Below are positions 21,171 through 32,561 of a DNA stretch of 64,000 nt, piece by piece. Location: NCBI RefSeq assembly GCF_032884065.1, contig NC_088879.1, positions 23,732,038-23,796,037 of the forward strand. Reading direction: 5' to 3'. The position numbers and the translations under genes are program-made. The notes under the pieces were generated by a model, which ran no database searches, was not told the origin of the DNA, and saw only the letters and a list, made by a program, of their open reading frames with translations. This stretch comes from Artemia franciscana. Taxonomy: Eukaryota > Arthropoda > Branchiopoda > Anostraca > Artemiidae. The first letter of the stretch is position 1, and the number at the start of each line of letters is the position of its first letter.

Positions 21171-22060
21171 CCATCAATGGCCTCCTCTGCCCAAAGTACG
21201 TTGTGTGAATTCCAAAACCGAAAAATATTACGGAATAGATTTTGTACAGATTTCTATGTTATCTCGATATTATATAACGTTATATATATAACATGTTATA
21301 TCGTTACTATAAACTCGTTATTTGCATTGCACACATAATTGGTTGGCTGAATAAATGAGTATATTTATGATCAGTTTATTATTGAATAAAATTGTTTTTT
21401 CAGTATTTTACCTTAGGAAATTTTTTTTAGTAAAAATGCGGTTTGAACTCGGGGAAATTGCAACAGAATTTTTCTTTTTCCTACGCCAAAATGTTCAGAA
21501 AAATCAGCTGAATTACACGGAAAATAAATCCACCAAAATCCCTCTTCCACAAGTGTCCCAAATTTGCCTTGAGTAGGGAAAATGAGGGGGGGGGTCAATT
21601 TTTGTGTTTATTAAATGTTTCAGAGTTTCAATAGTCGTTTCCTATCAAGAATGACGGATCCAAATACGACGTCAGAAATCCTGTTCTCCGTATCGGGATT
21701 CAATTCTCATCTTCATAAAATGGGGGGAGGGGTTATTATAGTAAGCATATCATTATTTGACGGATTCCTGCAGCTAAAGGATCATTTCATATGAAATAAA
21801 GTAGTGTATTGCCAAATATGAGGTCAATAAAGCACCTTTTTTTTTACTATTTACCTAATTTTGGCCTGTAATATGAGGGGCTTAAAGTATAACTTCCTGA
21901 AAACCATTTCTTCAATCGAGGCCAAAACATCAGATCAATCAGTTATAAAGAGGAACGCTTAGAACTCAGGTAAGTTAATCACAAAAAGATCTGATTTTAA
22001 AGCATAACTTTAAAGCTGATTCTTCTTCATACTCGTCTTTGTTATCGTCCTCATCCCGTC
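21171..22060. other. Non-coding stretch
   Basis: Contains an AT-rich palindromic stretch near 21268-21300 (TATATAACGTTATATATATA). No gene is supported. Confidence 0.5.
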
Positions 22061-22063
22061 TTG

Positions 22064-23483
22064 TTACAGTGTTTGCACACTACGCCCCTTTATCTCCCAG
22101 CAGCCAAAGCTACAGGGTAAACAGTTCCGACGGCAGCTGCACCTGAGAGACTCGCACCCACTGGTGGGCTGGCACCGCACCATCTTCAGCAGACTTTCTG
22201 GTGCTGGTGAAGCATCTGTCATAATGGGAAGATACATATGCCGTGAAGAAGAGAGGCACCAAGCACACTCGTCAGACTTTAGCGAATTGGACGCGTCCTG
22301 ACACTTCATTATTTGCAAATAGCACCCGTAAAAGTGGTACTTTGCGGCAGCCAAAGCTTTCAAAAGCCACTCTGCCTGAACGAAAGCATAGGAACTGCTT
22401 TGTATATGCGGAGCGAAACTTTCTCTCCATCTTCGGTGAATCTCCTGGTGGTTGGATCCTGGTGTCAAGAAGATCTTGCAAGCATTCTTAAAAATGACAT
22501 CTTTAAGTGACAAGAAAACTACTGCTGGTTTCCCCTTGAAGTCCAGATGTTGTATCGCAGTCAGACATTGCGTGGCAAATGAGTAGATTTTCTGCTACTT
22601 CGGTTCCTAGTTTGTACTTGATCCTTTTTTATGTCATACACTCGTCGGTTATTTTCATGCGTTTCTGTCTTCATAAAGATATCACATACATCAAGGTTGG
22701 CATAATACAGCAGAAGGACTGACTTATTTATTTATTTGTAACTCACAAATGAATACAGATAATGGACCTGTGGAGTAATGGAAAAAAACTAACACTACAT
22801 TGTCCCAACTATTAATATGTCGATATCATTCTAAACAAAATTGATCGGCAAAGTTTCAGCACAACTGACTGCAGTTTGTACAACTAAGACATCGGCCTCA
22901 TCTTGAGCCCGTAGAACTTTACATCCTGAGTTCGCCAGCCTCTCAGTAAGTAAGTCGATGAAGCGTTGTCTATTTTTCGGACTTCTCAAAAATTTATCTT
23001 TGCTTTTAACGATCATATTAGGAAAGAATTCAATTATTAAATGTGACAAACCTATAGTTCTCTTCAGCTGTGTGCAATTTTTCGTCGTTGGTGTATCAGG
23101 GTAACATCGAAAAACTACCATTGCCTGACCGAAATGTCTTTCGGCACAATCTATGTAAGATTTTGCTATCTTAGAGTATGAGAATGCAGAAGTCTAATGT
23201 ATTTTATGTACTAGCCAGCCACCTTCCAGGGAGGTTGGCAATGTCACTGGACCACCGAACCCCTAAATTTTCATCAGTGCGTTTGTCAGAGGCTTTGTCA
23301 GCTGTCCTCATCACCTCGAATGAACTAAAGAGTGATGGTGGAAAAGTACAGAGTTCGAATGACAGAACCTTGCTCAAGTCAGAACCACTGGCGCTGACCA
23401 CTGATGTTTGACGTTGAAAGATTTGAGCTGGTTCGATCATTTCTCTCTCGCTATCTATCACCACAGATGACTTCTCAACCATA
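22064..23483 (-). pseudogene. Transposon-derived gene of unnamed family, broken
   Basis: Three minus-strand segments follow the order of a large repetitive invertebrate protein family that I know only as 'uncharacterized'. Segment 23482-23204 has DSEREMIEPAQIFQR and LSFELCTFPPSLF. Segment 23121-22831 has TTKNCTQLKRTIG, KNRQRFIDLLTERL and DEADVLVVQTAV, a pattern recalling PIN/FEN-like nucleases (inference). Segment 22300-22064 has YLPIMTDASPAPESLLKMVR followed by a Cys-rich CxxTSxCxxxxCxCRRNxxxC tail. Frame changes and a missing central part show decay. Copies of this family behave as mobile-element passengers, but the transposon class is not clear from this sequence. Confidence 0.7.
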
Positions 23484-24145
23484 GTTACAGCCTTAGCTAT
23501 TTTTATGGAAACTTGTTTGTTAATTTACTTCGCTTTCATGTCCTTCGGAATCGTTTCTCCCACAGATCAGTAATCACGAGAGGATATCAGTAATTACGAT
23601 CAACTTCTGTGAATCATCTCTGAAGGGTTCTAAGGGCTCAATGTATCGAACTGTTTTTTCTGTGCCCAACAAATCTTTAGCTCTCCTCGAAGATATCGCT
23701 TCTACGTGGTTTTCAATAGCCAACTCTTTAAGACCAGTAAGGTTCTGCATGCGTTCGTTAGCGAGAACCAAAGTAAGCATAGCATATGTCCAAATTGTCT
23801 GCTACAATTCAGTCATGCCTTTACCTCTCGTCAGACCACCATTTCTTTTCATGCTTCTCATTAACGTTTGTTTAATCACCTAATCAGGTGAACTCCACCC
23901 AGTAGTTGTCAGTTCTCCAGATTAACAGGTATTCCTATAACGCTCTGTAATACTCTGGATTGTCTTTCTTCAACTGAAAAGTCAACTGATGGAGCAGCCA
24001 AGCAGACTTCGCGTAAAGATTATAGCCGGAAGCAGCGAAGTAAGGAAGAGTTTTCTGACTGCAGACAAAGCTCAAAACTGACACTTTGTTCAGTTCTTAG
24101 GTTCTTTTTCAAGAACTAATCAGTAAAGTATTTGATGGCAATGAC

Positions 24146-24490
24146 ATGTTACCAAAACCCCTTGAAAAGGCAAAACAGGCATACGTGTTGCTTCTTAAAG
24201 GAGATACCACTGAAGAAGTGCCGGTGCCAGAAGCAACAAAGCTCAATCATGAAATAGTTCATAGTGTTAAAGAGCGATTATATGATTCCGGAAGTGCCCG
24301 TCTTTGGCTTCAGTATCTGGACGTACTTGGAATCTTGAAAATGAACCTAAGAGCTGAACAAAATGGCAATTTGGAGCTTTGTCTACAGTATTTGTTAGAA
24401 ATTCTTCCTTACTTCCTGTTACGCAACACCCAACGAAATCCTGATGAGGCGGGGTCTCGTATGTTTTTTAAACAATCAAAGAAACTATGA
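24146..24490 (+). pseudogene. N-terminal-side fragment of the same unnamed family, opposite strand
   Basis: The 114-residue frame contains ERLYDSGSARLWLQYLDVLG and NLRAEQNGNLELCLQYLLEI followed by LPYFLLRN. This matches the 'SGKLWxxYxxMVxxxxxFxxAxRTGNWxLHLxxxxxMLPYFAASGH' region that precedes the parts seen at 22.1-23.5 kb in that family. It lies on the other strand, so either an inversion split one copy or two copies are juxtaposed. The frame closes after LPYFLLRNTQ with unrelated residues. Confidence 0.65.
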
Positions 24491-25790
24491 CGTAAAAGTC
24501 AAAGGAACCCTGATTTGGTGGGTCCCTAAAGGTTTTTAACACTCTCTATTAAGTAATTAACATATGCATCGTTTAGAAAGTCCTCCCAATTACCTAGCAT
24601 ACACTTGCAGCTCAAAGAAAACATTCACTATTACGTAATATGCACCGGCGTCTTAAAGAAGTTTAAAAAAGTGTCGGGAATGGGATTCGAAGCAGGGCGA
24701 GGGGGTACTGTGTCACGGAAGTACCTATGGAGATATTACTGATTCCTTCAAATTTTAGCATTGCTTTTTTCTTTACTCAGCCAATGACAAAATTGAATAT
24801 TTTGGGAGTGAGTAAACACCTTTGCCTCACACCAAAATCAATATCGAATAGCGGGGAAAGTTTTCCGTTGACCTGGATACAGGCTCTTGTATTTTCAGCC
24901 ATTCATATGGGGAAAATAAAAGCAGGTTGTCCCCAAATGAGGTGGGAGGAGGTTGTACGAAGGATCTAAAGAAAATTGGAACTTCATAGGTGGGGGTTAA
25001 GAATCAAATATTAATAGAGTGGATTGATGCTGCAGTATTACTATTAGCAGTAGTAGCAATACGATCTAACGGTAAATGGTGTACAGACTTGTCTGGTGTC
25101 GACTAATTAAGACTATTTATGGTAGAATAGCACAAGTAAAAACTATTTTTACCAGTATTATTCTTTTGGTATGAAAAAAAAAATCCCAAATTTCATCCGT
25201 AACGGCCATTTCTTCAAGAATAAAAGATTAAAGCGCTATCCGTAGTGAAGAAAAAATTTTGCTCTGAGTTCCAGAAGACCAAAAGACCGTTGATATGGAC
25301 ATCTATCAACAGCTTTCGAAAAACATTTTTCATTGTCTACTTTTAAATTTATGTCTTGATGTAATACTCTTACTCTTCAATTGCATTCACCCAATGGAAC
25401 GGCTCGTTATTTTCCTTGCAGTTTTCTATCAAAGCAGTCAATACTTTTCTGCGATAGGTTTCTCTAGGTGCGAGGAGTTTCAGCAGAGCCTCAAAAAGAA
25501 AAGTGTCCTGAAGCATTCTTTCAAAATATTTTTGAAGAACTGACTCTCAAAAATGCAGTTCTTCCACAATCATTCTTAAAATGAATTGGAAGTCCCTGAA
25601 GATGAGAGACTGCACATCCTTTGAGTTGGTTGGGCGTCAGAGCATCTTAGGAATGTTCGTGACTTAAAAAAAGTTTGGTTAATTAAATACATCTGATTCT
25701 TCAGTTGGTTTACAACATAATGAACGTTTTCTTCAACGTTTCAAGGGAATCTCAATGACAATCCACTGACAATACCATTAGGTGCTAGAT
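24491..25790. other. Non-coding stretch
   Basis: No supported gene. The open frame at 25295-25543 has no recognisable motif and no conserved context. Confidence 0.5.
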
Positions 25791-26289
25791 CAGTGGTTCC
25801 CAACCAATTTTGGGCCATGTCCCACCTAGGCATTCATTCCCCCTCCCCGCTCGTGACTTTTAGATTTTGTTATTGAATATTTTCGTGTATTCTCCTAAAG
25901 GAAGCTTAAAAGGTCAGAGTATTGTCAATTAGGGGGGGGGGAGGCGAAGCCCCCTAGATTTGGAATAAGACCTTGTTACTTCTATTTGATGGCTATTTTG
26001 TATTTTAGCTATGTGCTATTTTGGACTGGAGAAACTATCTAACTGGTCACTTGTATTGTTCAGTCCCTTGCTTTTGTCTTTTCAGAGCAATTGAATAGCA
26101 CTATTAATTTTTACGGTTACTTTTTAATAACTTTGTTTTGAAATTTTACTTTCGTCCTCTTCCTGGAGAATCCTAAATATACCGATAGTACACTTCAAAA
26201 CCTTGTTTTGAAGTGTGTAAAACAACTCTTTTCAGCTGTCTTATCCGCAATCATGATCTCTGACTGGGGTTCAGTCAAAAACTAGGCGT

Positions 26290-27514
26290 CAGCTTATCTT
26301 CTTATTATTGTGAATCCGTAATCAAACAACAAGTAAAAAACAACAAGAAACTTTGGACTTTTTTGCGGTAACAATCCGGAAGAAAAATGAAGAGACTTCA
26401 GCGCAAGAAACTGGAAATAATGTCAGTTAGTGTCGGGTTGCTGGATATGATTTCCCTACCTGTGACAATCTTTCAGAAACAAGCGGAACAATAAATTAAC
26501 CAGGTTACCACGAAAGAGTGGTCTGCTTCCCCGAACCCATTGCAAGTTCCAGTAACAGTCAAGAATCTCAGGTATATCTTCGGCTTGTCCTGACCAACCA
26601 GCTCAACCTATTCTTGAGAGATATTCGGCATTCATTTCTATCGGAAGAGTATTCAGTGCACATTGCCTTAATACTTAAGAATGGATGGAATACTCATAAA
26701 TCTTGGATTCTGTGTTTTGTTTTTCTTGCTGCCATTTGTCTAGAGGGACTCTAAGCGCTGGGTAAACTGCTGGGAAAAGGGCTTTCATCCAAACAGGATT
26801 TTGTAAGACGAAACGCAGTTCTGGTCTATTACAGCAACATGATGGTATCAAAAGACACAGAAATTGTTTTACAGCAAGGTCAGAATTTAAGGTAATTAGT
26901 ACTGATACTTCGAGATGTGTAGCGCTTCATGTGTAGCATTCAGATGTAGCGCTTCAGAGATGTGCAGCTTAAGTCGGTTCAGATCTCAAGAGTTTCAAGA
27001 AAATAGAGACCATGTGAAGAACATTTTCCGTGTTAGTTGCTTTCTTGGCCGCCGGCCAAGAAACTCCCTTTGAAGGGTCATGACGAATCAGAAACATCCG
27101 GAAACTGGGGTAATTTCGTTGTACTAATGAAGGAAATATCTAAAGGCAAGTTGAAAGCCAAGCTACAGCGCCGACATGGTCACTATTACAGTCATGAGTA
27201 GTAAAATACCGCAGTTGTACTGATAGGAAATACCTTGCACCAAAATATTATTTCAGAAGTAAAATCAGCGACGAGACAAAATATGTTTCTAGAAAAAAAC
27301 AATTAGCGATCCTACTCAGGTGCACATCAAATCGAAAAGTAGTAGAGTGACTAATCGGCTGCTATCACATGCAAATATTAGACACCAAAAACTTATCCAC
27401 CTTGATTTGTAAAACTATAGAAGAGTTTTTGTAAATTTAATGTAGTGTGTTGCACGATATCCATTGGAGAATCCAAAGGAGTTCAAGCAAAGCTTAGGGA
27501 GAAGGTGCCTCACG

Positions 27515-27609
<95 letters not shown>

Positions 27610-28468
27610 TGTCACGCCAACAGATTAAGCTTGGTTTTGACTGATTACCTTAAAAACATCAGCGAACTTTCGGAATTTTTCTTCTGTGTGGTGCAAAGAT
27701 TTTACATATTTATATCATGCAGCAACACTTGGCATGAACCATTTGTACATGAACTTCAAGCAGAAAGTTGGCTGATTTATAAGGCACTTGCACTGATTTT
27801 TGGCACAACGAGACACTCCAAAATCCGGAATATGATAATGATTACACCAACTGGTTAACGAACCAACTGGTTAACGGTTAAATGGTAAAATCACCTACTG
27901 GTTAACGTAACATCAGTCAGCCATTCGTATCAGACTCCGGTAAATTCCATTACTTTGAGGTAATAAAACGCTTCACGAGCGAGATGGACCGATGCTTCAC
28001 GCGAAATACACCTGTTCTCGCCGCTTTATCTGCCTTCTACCCTTCAAGGTTTGATTTTCTCGAATGTTCGAAAGTTGAAAGGGTAATGTGTCTTTCTCAA
28101 GTGATTCTCGATGTTGATGATTAAGCCTAAGAATCCCACCGTTCTCTTGCCAAGTTGTATCTTTTAAAATGTGACACTTTAAAAATAAACCTACTCCGGA
28201 CTTTCAAAATTCTATCTGACCTCCCAATTGGCTAGTCTGCAGTGCTAAAACTGGTAAAGCTAGTTGCTACTTTACGTGGGACTACTGCCGATAATGAATG
28301 ATTCTTCTCGGCATTAGGGGGTATGAAGGATTTGCCTGTGATCGACAATGGGAAACGAGAATCAATAATCTCATAATCATGGCCGTTGAAAAAGAGGAAA
28401 AACTGGATTTGGATAGTTTAATCGACGATTCATCCAAGCAGCAAAGTCGCCGCTACCCCCTTTTTTAA
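26290..28468 (+). pseudogene. ZMYM1-like hAT transposase remnant
   Basis: A DDE-type cut-and-paste transposase of the hAT superfamily in many frame-broken pieces. Around 27066-27180 it reads LKGHDESETSGNWGNF, the family's 'LRGHDE...NxGNF' motif. At 27445-27858 it reads GVQAKLREKVPHAF, then HCHANRLSLVLTDYLKNI and FFFCVVQRFYIFIS, matching the 'CPHAxFVHCxAHRLNLVL' segment. From 27930 to 28468 it carries the C-terminal hAT dimerisation region (ATLRGTTADNE, FFSALGGMKDL, LDLDSLIDDSS) and stops at 28466. Stops and frameshifts are numerous. A run of 89 T sits inside the HCxAHRL motif. Confidence 0.8.
27517..27605 (+). repeat. 89-base poly-T inside the transposase
   Basis: Uninterrupted T from 27517 to 27605, flanked by ...CACGCA and ACACTGTCACGCC. 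Both flanks encode adjacent residues of the hAT motif, so the run appears to be an expansion of a short native T-run. It keeps the frame open, giving a Phe tract. Confidence 0.9.
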
Positions 28469-28943
28469 ATAAATTTGCTCAACCTCGTTCTATTTTTCGT
28501 ATCTTCATTCGAAAATGGAAAAAAAACTACACTGCCCCCTCTATATATCCTTCGTGAATTGGCACCACTAAAAGGCCACCAACTTAGTATCTTTTTGGGC
28601 CTTTCTCTAGGCATATTTTATACTAATGCAAAACATTGTCTGAATGCAACACCTTTTGTACAATGTATACCGTCATTGCAGTGCTATCATGCATCGTTTT
28701 TGCTTTTTAAATACATTTGAACGTAACGTCACTCACACGGATTTTTTTTTAAAAATTAAGGCTCTAAATTATAGTCAGCTGAAGGGTGCACGTGCTGCCC
28801 AAACTCAGCAAAATATTTCCATGGCGAACCAGTGGTGGATGAGCCCCACGTTGAGATTTTTTTTCAGGATTTCCTACATAAAGAATTCGGCTATGAGTAC
28901 CTAAAGATTCGAAAAACACTTTTGAATCCAGACACGTTTTTTT
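28469..28943. other. Intergenic stretch between hAT and OGFOD1 3' end
   Basis: No gene is supported. It is the downstream flank of the OGFOD1 gene, which ends at 28945 on the minus strand. Confidence 0.5.
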
Positions 28944-28949
28944 TTTATT
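28944..28949 (-). promoter_or_regulatory. Possible poly(A) signal overlapping the stop codon
   Basis: On the minus strand GAA-TAA-AAA creates AATAAA across the stop codon of the OGFOD1-like gene. GT-rich text (GTGTCTGG and GTGTTTTTCG) follows within 40 bases. If used, the 3' untranslated region would be very short. The hexamer also arises by chance next to an A-run, so support is weak. Confidence 0.35.
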
Positions 28950-29151
28950 CTTTGGAGACATCTGAATCTTCATTCTCAGTGTCATAGACTCCATAAGTTT
29001 TCAAATCTTTGTTCACTTCCGAGTAGTATCCATTAAGGACAAAAAATTTTCTGTTATTACTTTTGTTGTTGATGTGCTTCACGAAAGACAGGGTTGCAGG
29101 ACAACAGTAGATCAACGCTAGACAATTGTGTTTCGGCACCACAGTCAGAAG
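28945..29151 (-). CDS. OGFOD1: OGFOD1-like prolyl 3-hydroxylase, last exon
   Basis: After a TAATTTTAG acceptor the exon opens in phase 0 with LLTVVPKHNCLALIYCCP, then TLSFVKHINNKSNNR and a short acidic tail before TAA. This matches the end of the family's C-terminal domain (LLTVxPExNxLALVYRDxxTLxFVKHIN). That domain is a second, non-catalytic double-stranded beta-helix. The typical Arg-Asp before TL is here CCPA. The length is normal for the family. It should follow the exon at 34359-34561, which ends in an in-frame stop codon. Confidence 0.9.
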   Translation of the reverse strand, partial: LLTVVPKHNCLALIYCCPATLSFVKHINNKSNNRKFFVLNGYYSEVNKDLKTYGVYDTENEDSDVSKE

Positions 29152-30832
29152 CTAAAATTAAAAACGCACAGGTCACTTACGGTCTATTCTACATTTTCTA
29201 GTTTTAAAGCAAATTTTTGAAAAGATGACAATTATGTAAAAACATAAAATCAATCTTTCTAGTAAGATTGAATATAGCCTGGATAATTTCTTTTTCGCAA
29301 AATACTTTCACTGTAAATGTTTATAAAACATTGACGCTCTCCTTGGCACAACTTTCCACTGATTAATATTACATTTTAAAATAGTTCCATCAACCAACGA
29401 CTTTTCTTAATAATCATCGACCATTTTAATTAAAATTAGAGTTTTAGGGAAAAATTTTCAGGTGCTGAAATTCGAAAATTTCGAAATTTGAACCGTTTGA
29501 TCTGAGCCAATGGTGACTGGCAGGGTAAGTTCATCTCCCTAATCAGGTTTTTAAAACCCTCAATGCGTAAGACCACAGTTTTGCTCAAACTGTACATTGA
29601 CTCTTCTTTACATTCTCCATTCTCCCTGTTACTACGGCCCCTGCAGAGCGCTCAACACCACTGGAATCATACAGCCAAGATTAGAAAAGAGAATTGAAAA
29701 AAGGGGCTCGCAGACATGTCTATCAGCCGTATTGTTCAGACAGGCAATGGCAATGTTTAGGCGATTTTGAGAAGCAAATTAAATGGAGAAATATCGGAGC
29801 GTAAGAAAATTCAAATTGTTTATGCCATCTTTCATCAAATCCAGGCTTAGCCTTTTAAATAAATATTTTTTAGCTCAAGACTTATTTTTAGAGCTGTTCT
29901 CTTTGGCTAATGTAGCTTTCATTTGCACTAGTACAAGAATAGACAAGCTTACAACCATGATAATAAAAAGTGGTTCTTGGAACAAATTGATTCAGGGGCA
30001 AGTAAGTTTCTAAATTTACACCTGGCTCCCTTCCCAGACCAAATTCCCGAATAATCTACAGCTAAAACAAAATGAGAAAGTTATAATTCCGGTCTCATTA
30101 TATCTCTAGACGACCTTTAAGCAAATATGTCTCTGTAGGGTTAAAAAAGGTATAACTGGACAATGAACAGGTATGTTTAACTAGAAGATCGTTGCACAAA
30201 ACGCAGGGCGATAGACAAATAACTGGTGTATGCAATCTTTGCTCCAAACTGATTCGGATTTTAAAAAAAGTGGGTAAATGACGTGAGATTTTGAAGGAAA
30301 AGAATAAAAAATACATGGATCAAAAGGACGTGTTACGAACCAGGAAAAATTGGTAGGTCCTCTGTAATGAGCAGAGTACAGTAGCATTCGGCAACGGGGA
30401 TGTTACAGGAACCGCAACACATAACATTTTTTTCATATGGAACTATTTACAATTTGTTAGTATGTTTTTTTGCTGGCAAAACATTCAGTTTCAATTTGGT
30501 TGAATAGTAAATCTGCCAGAAATAAAAATTGTATCTATCAAATGTGATTGAATTCTTGCTACTTATATTGTCAAAATTAGTGTCCAAATTTTGAATTTCG
30601 AGATTTTGAAGCCACGGAATGTTATTCTTTTTTAACTAAATTAAAATTAAAAAAAAAATTACACTTTACATAATAACACTTTTGTTGATTGGTAATGTTA
30701 AAGAGACAAAACTGACAATGAGAACATTTACGATAATGAAGAAAAACCAAAACTCATATATGTTCAGGATAATAAATAACACAGTGTTTTTTTTTTTTCT
30801 AACATTCACGAGTTTGTAATATGAACTTGGTT

Positions 30833-31074
30833 CCATCAAACAGTTCGTGGTAACGAACTGTAGTAAGGAGCGACCCGGCTCAATAGTAACCAAAACTCTA
30901 AAAAATGGAATTTTGATACCAATACATACATCAAAAGAATCACATTTTAATACTGATTTTAAATATATAAGTTTCATCAAGTTTAGTCTTACCCATCAAA
31001 AGTTACGAGCCTGAGAAAATTTGCGTTATTTTAGAAAATAGGGGGAAACGCCCCCTAGAACTCATAGAATCTTA
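30833..31074 (-). repeat. Dispersed repeat, palindrome-ended end segment
   Basis: It starts with a palindrome ACAGTTCGT-ggta-ACGAACTGT at about 30838-30859, then AGTAAGGAGCGACCCGGCTC. In reverse orientation the same series (with AATGCGATTCTTTTGATG and CTCAGGCTCGTAACTTT) closes the copies at 52.2, 52.9 and 55.1 kb. The open frames that cross it recur only because the repeat recurs. Confidence 0.8.
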
Positions 31075-32561
31075 ACAAAAATCACACCATCAGATTCAGC
31101 GTATCAGAAAACCCTACTGTAGAAGTTTCAAGCTCCTATCTACAAAAATGTGAAATTTTGTATTTTTTGACAGAAGGCAGATCACGGATGCGTGTTAATT
31201 TATTTTTTTGTTTTTCGTTTTTTTTTTCCAGGGGTGATCGTATCGACCCAGTTGTCCTAGAATGTTGCAAGAGGGCTCATTCTAACGGAAATTAAAAGTT
31301 CTAGTGCCCTTTTTAAGTGACCAAAGAAATTGGAGGGCACCTAGGCCCCCTTCCACGCTAATTATTTTACCAAAGTCAACGGATCAAAATTCTGAGATAG
31401 CCATTTTATTCAGCGTAGTCGAAAAACTTCATAACTATGTCTTTGGGGACGACTTACTCCCCCACAGTCCCCGTGGGAGGGGCAACAAGTTACAAACTTT
31501 GACCGGTGCTTACATATAGTAATGGTTATTGGGAAGTGTACAGGTGTCTTCAGGAGGATTTTTTTTGGTTGGGGGGAGGGGTTGAGAAGAGGGGGATATG
31601 TTGGGGGAACTTTCCATCGATAATTTGTCATGGGGGAAGAAAATCTCCATGAAGGGAGAGCAGGATTTACTAGCATTATTTAAAAAAACAATGACAAAAT
31701 AAATATGAAAAAGTTCTTTCAGCTGGAAGTAAGGAACAGCATTAAAACTTAAAACAAACAGAAATTATTACCCATATGAGGCGCTCACCTCCTCCTAATA
31801 CCTTGCTCTTTACGCTAAAGCATTTTTAGTAATTTCAACTATTTATTCTACGGCTTTTGTGATTCTGGGTCATTCTTAATGAATTGGGACAAAATTTAAG
31901 CTTTAGTGTAAAGAGCGAGGATCTGACAAGGGGGCGAACCCCCTCATATATGTAATAAAAATATGAGAATACAAAAGTTCTTTACGTAAGCTAATTTATA
32001 AGATACGTAAATCTTTTACTAATAAAAATATTCGTAAAAAATTAAAAGTTCTAGTTGTCTTTTTAATTAACCAAAAAATCGGAGGGCAACTAGGCTTCCT
32101 CCCCCGCTCTTTTTTTCTCAAAATCATTCGATCGAAATTATGAGAAAGCCATTTAGCAAAAAAAAAAAAAAACGCAAATTTCGTTTTAATTATTCCTCTG
32201 CGGAGAGCCAAAATCAAAACATGCATTGATTCAAAAACGTTCAGAAATTAAATAAAAAAAACAAGTTTTTTTAACTGAAAGTAAGGAGCGACATTAAAAC
32301 TTAAAACGTAAAACTTAAAACTTAATTACTTCGTTTATGAAAGAGGCTGCTTCCTCATCAACGCCCGGCTCTTTACGCTAGAGTTTTTTACTGTTTTAAA
32401 AAGAAGAATTGAGAAAAAGAGTCAAACCTTAGCGTAAGGAGCGGGGCGTTGATGAGGAAGCAGCCTCTTTCATATACGAAGTAATTTCTGTTCGTTTTAA
32501 GTTTTAATGTCGCTCCTTACTTTCAGTTAAAAAAACTTGTTTTTTTTATTATTTAATTTAT
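31075..32561. repeat. Tandem duplication, copy 1 (1487 bp)
   Basis: Begins ACAAAAATCACACCATCAG and is repeated almost base for base by 32562-34055. It contains a dispersed repeat (31200-31680), a foldback segment (about 31700-31960) and a long palindrome (32261-32541). Differences from copy 2 are a few substitutions and homopolymer lengths. Confidence 0.95.
32261..32541. repeat. Long palindrome (foldback element), arms ~110 bp
   Basis: The left arm has AACAAGTTTTTTTAACTGAA, AGTAAGGAGCGACATTAAAA, GAAAGAGGCTGCTTCC and GCTCTTTACGCTA. The right arm is its near-perfect reverse complement (TAGCGTAAGGAGCGGGG, GGAAGCAGCCTCTTTC, TCGCTCCTTACTTTCAG, AAAAACTTGTT). The short centre is GTTTTTTACTGTTTTAAAAAG-like text. 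The same structure recurs at 33751-34040 and 50455-50740. No coding capacity. Confidence 0.95.

Larger units (their letters stand above)
25791..28468 (+). mobile_element. hAT transposon, ZMYM1-like transposase, decayed
   Basis: The left end CAGTGGTTCCCAACC at 25791 is a terminal inverted repeat sequence well known for hAT elements. Downstream the plus strand encodes a broken transposase of the zinc-finger-MYM-type-1-like hAT group. The matching right terminal repeat was not found near 28.5 kb, so the right boundary is only the transposase stop at 28466-28468. Confidence 0.75.

Noticed and set aside
27445-27858. Intact 137-residue protein with a long Phe tract
   Set aside because: It is a surviving open stretch of the hAT transposase with the poly-T run; upstream and downstream frames are broken.
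28800-28850. Right terminal inverted repeat for the hAT element at GCGAACCAGTGGTGG
   Set aside because: It matches the left end CAGTGGTTCCCAACC too poorly to support a boundary.
30666-30980. Frames with ATSKExHFNADFKYISF or its opposite-strand version, repeated in several places
   Set aside because: Part of the palindrome-ended dispersed repeat; no sign of coding selection.
31304-31519. Recurring ~70-residue frames with RNWRAPRPPxTLIILPKSTD (also 32.8, 51.6 and 54.5 kb)
   Set aside because: The frame recurs because the repeat recurs; there is no start context, and copies carry frame breaks and change freely at amino-acid positions.
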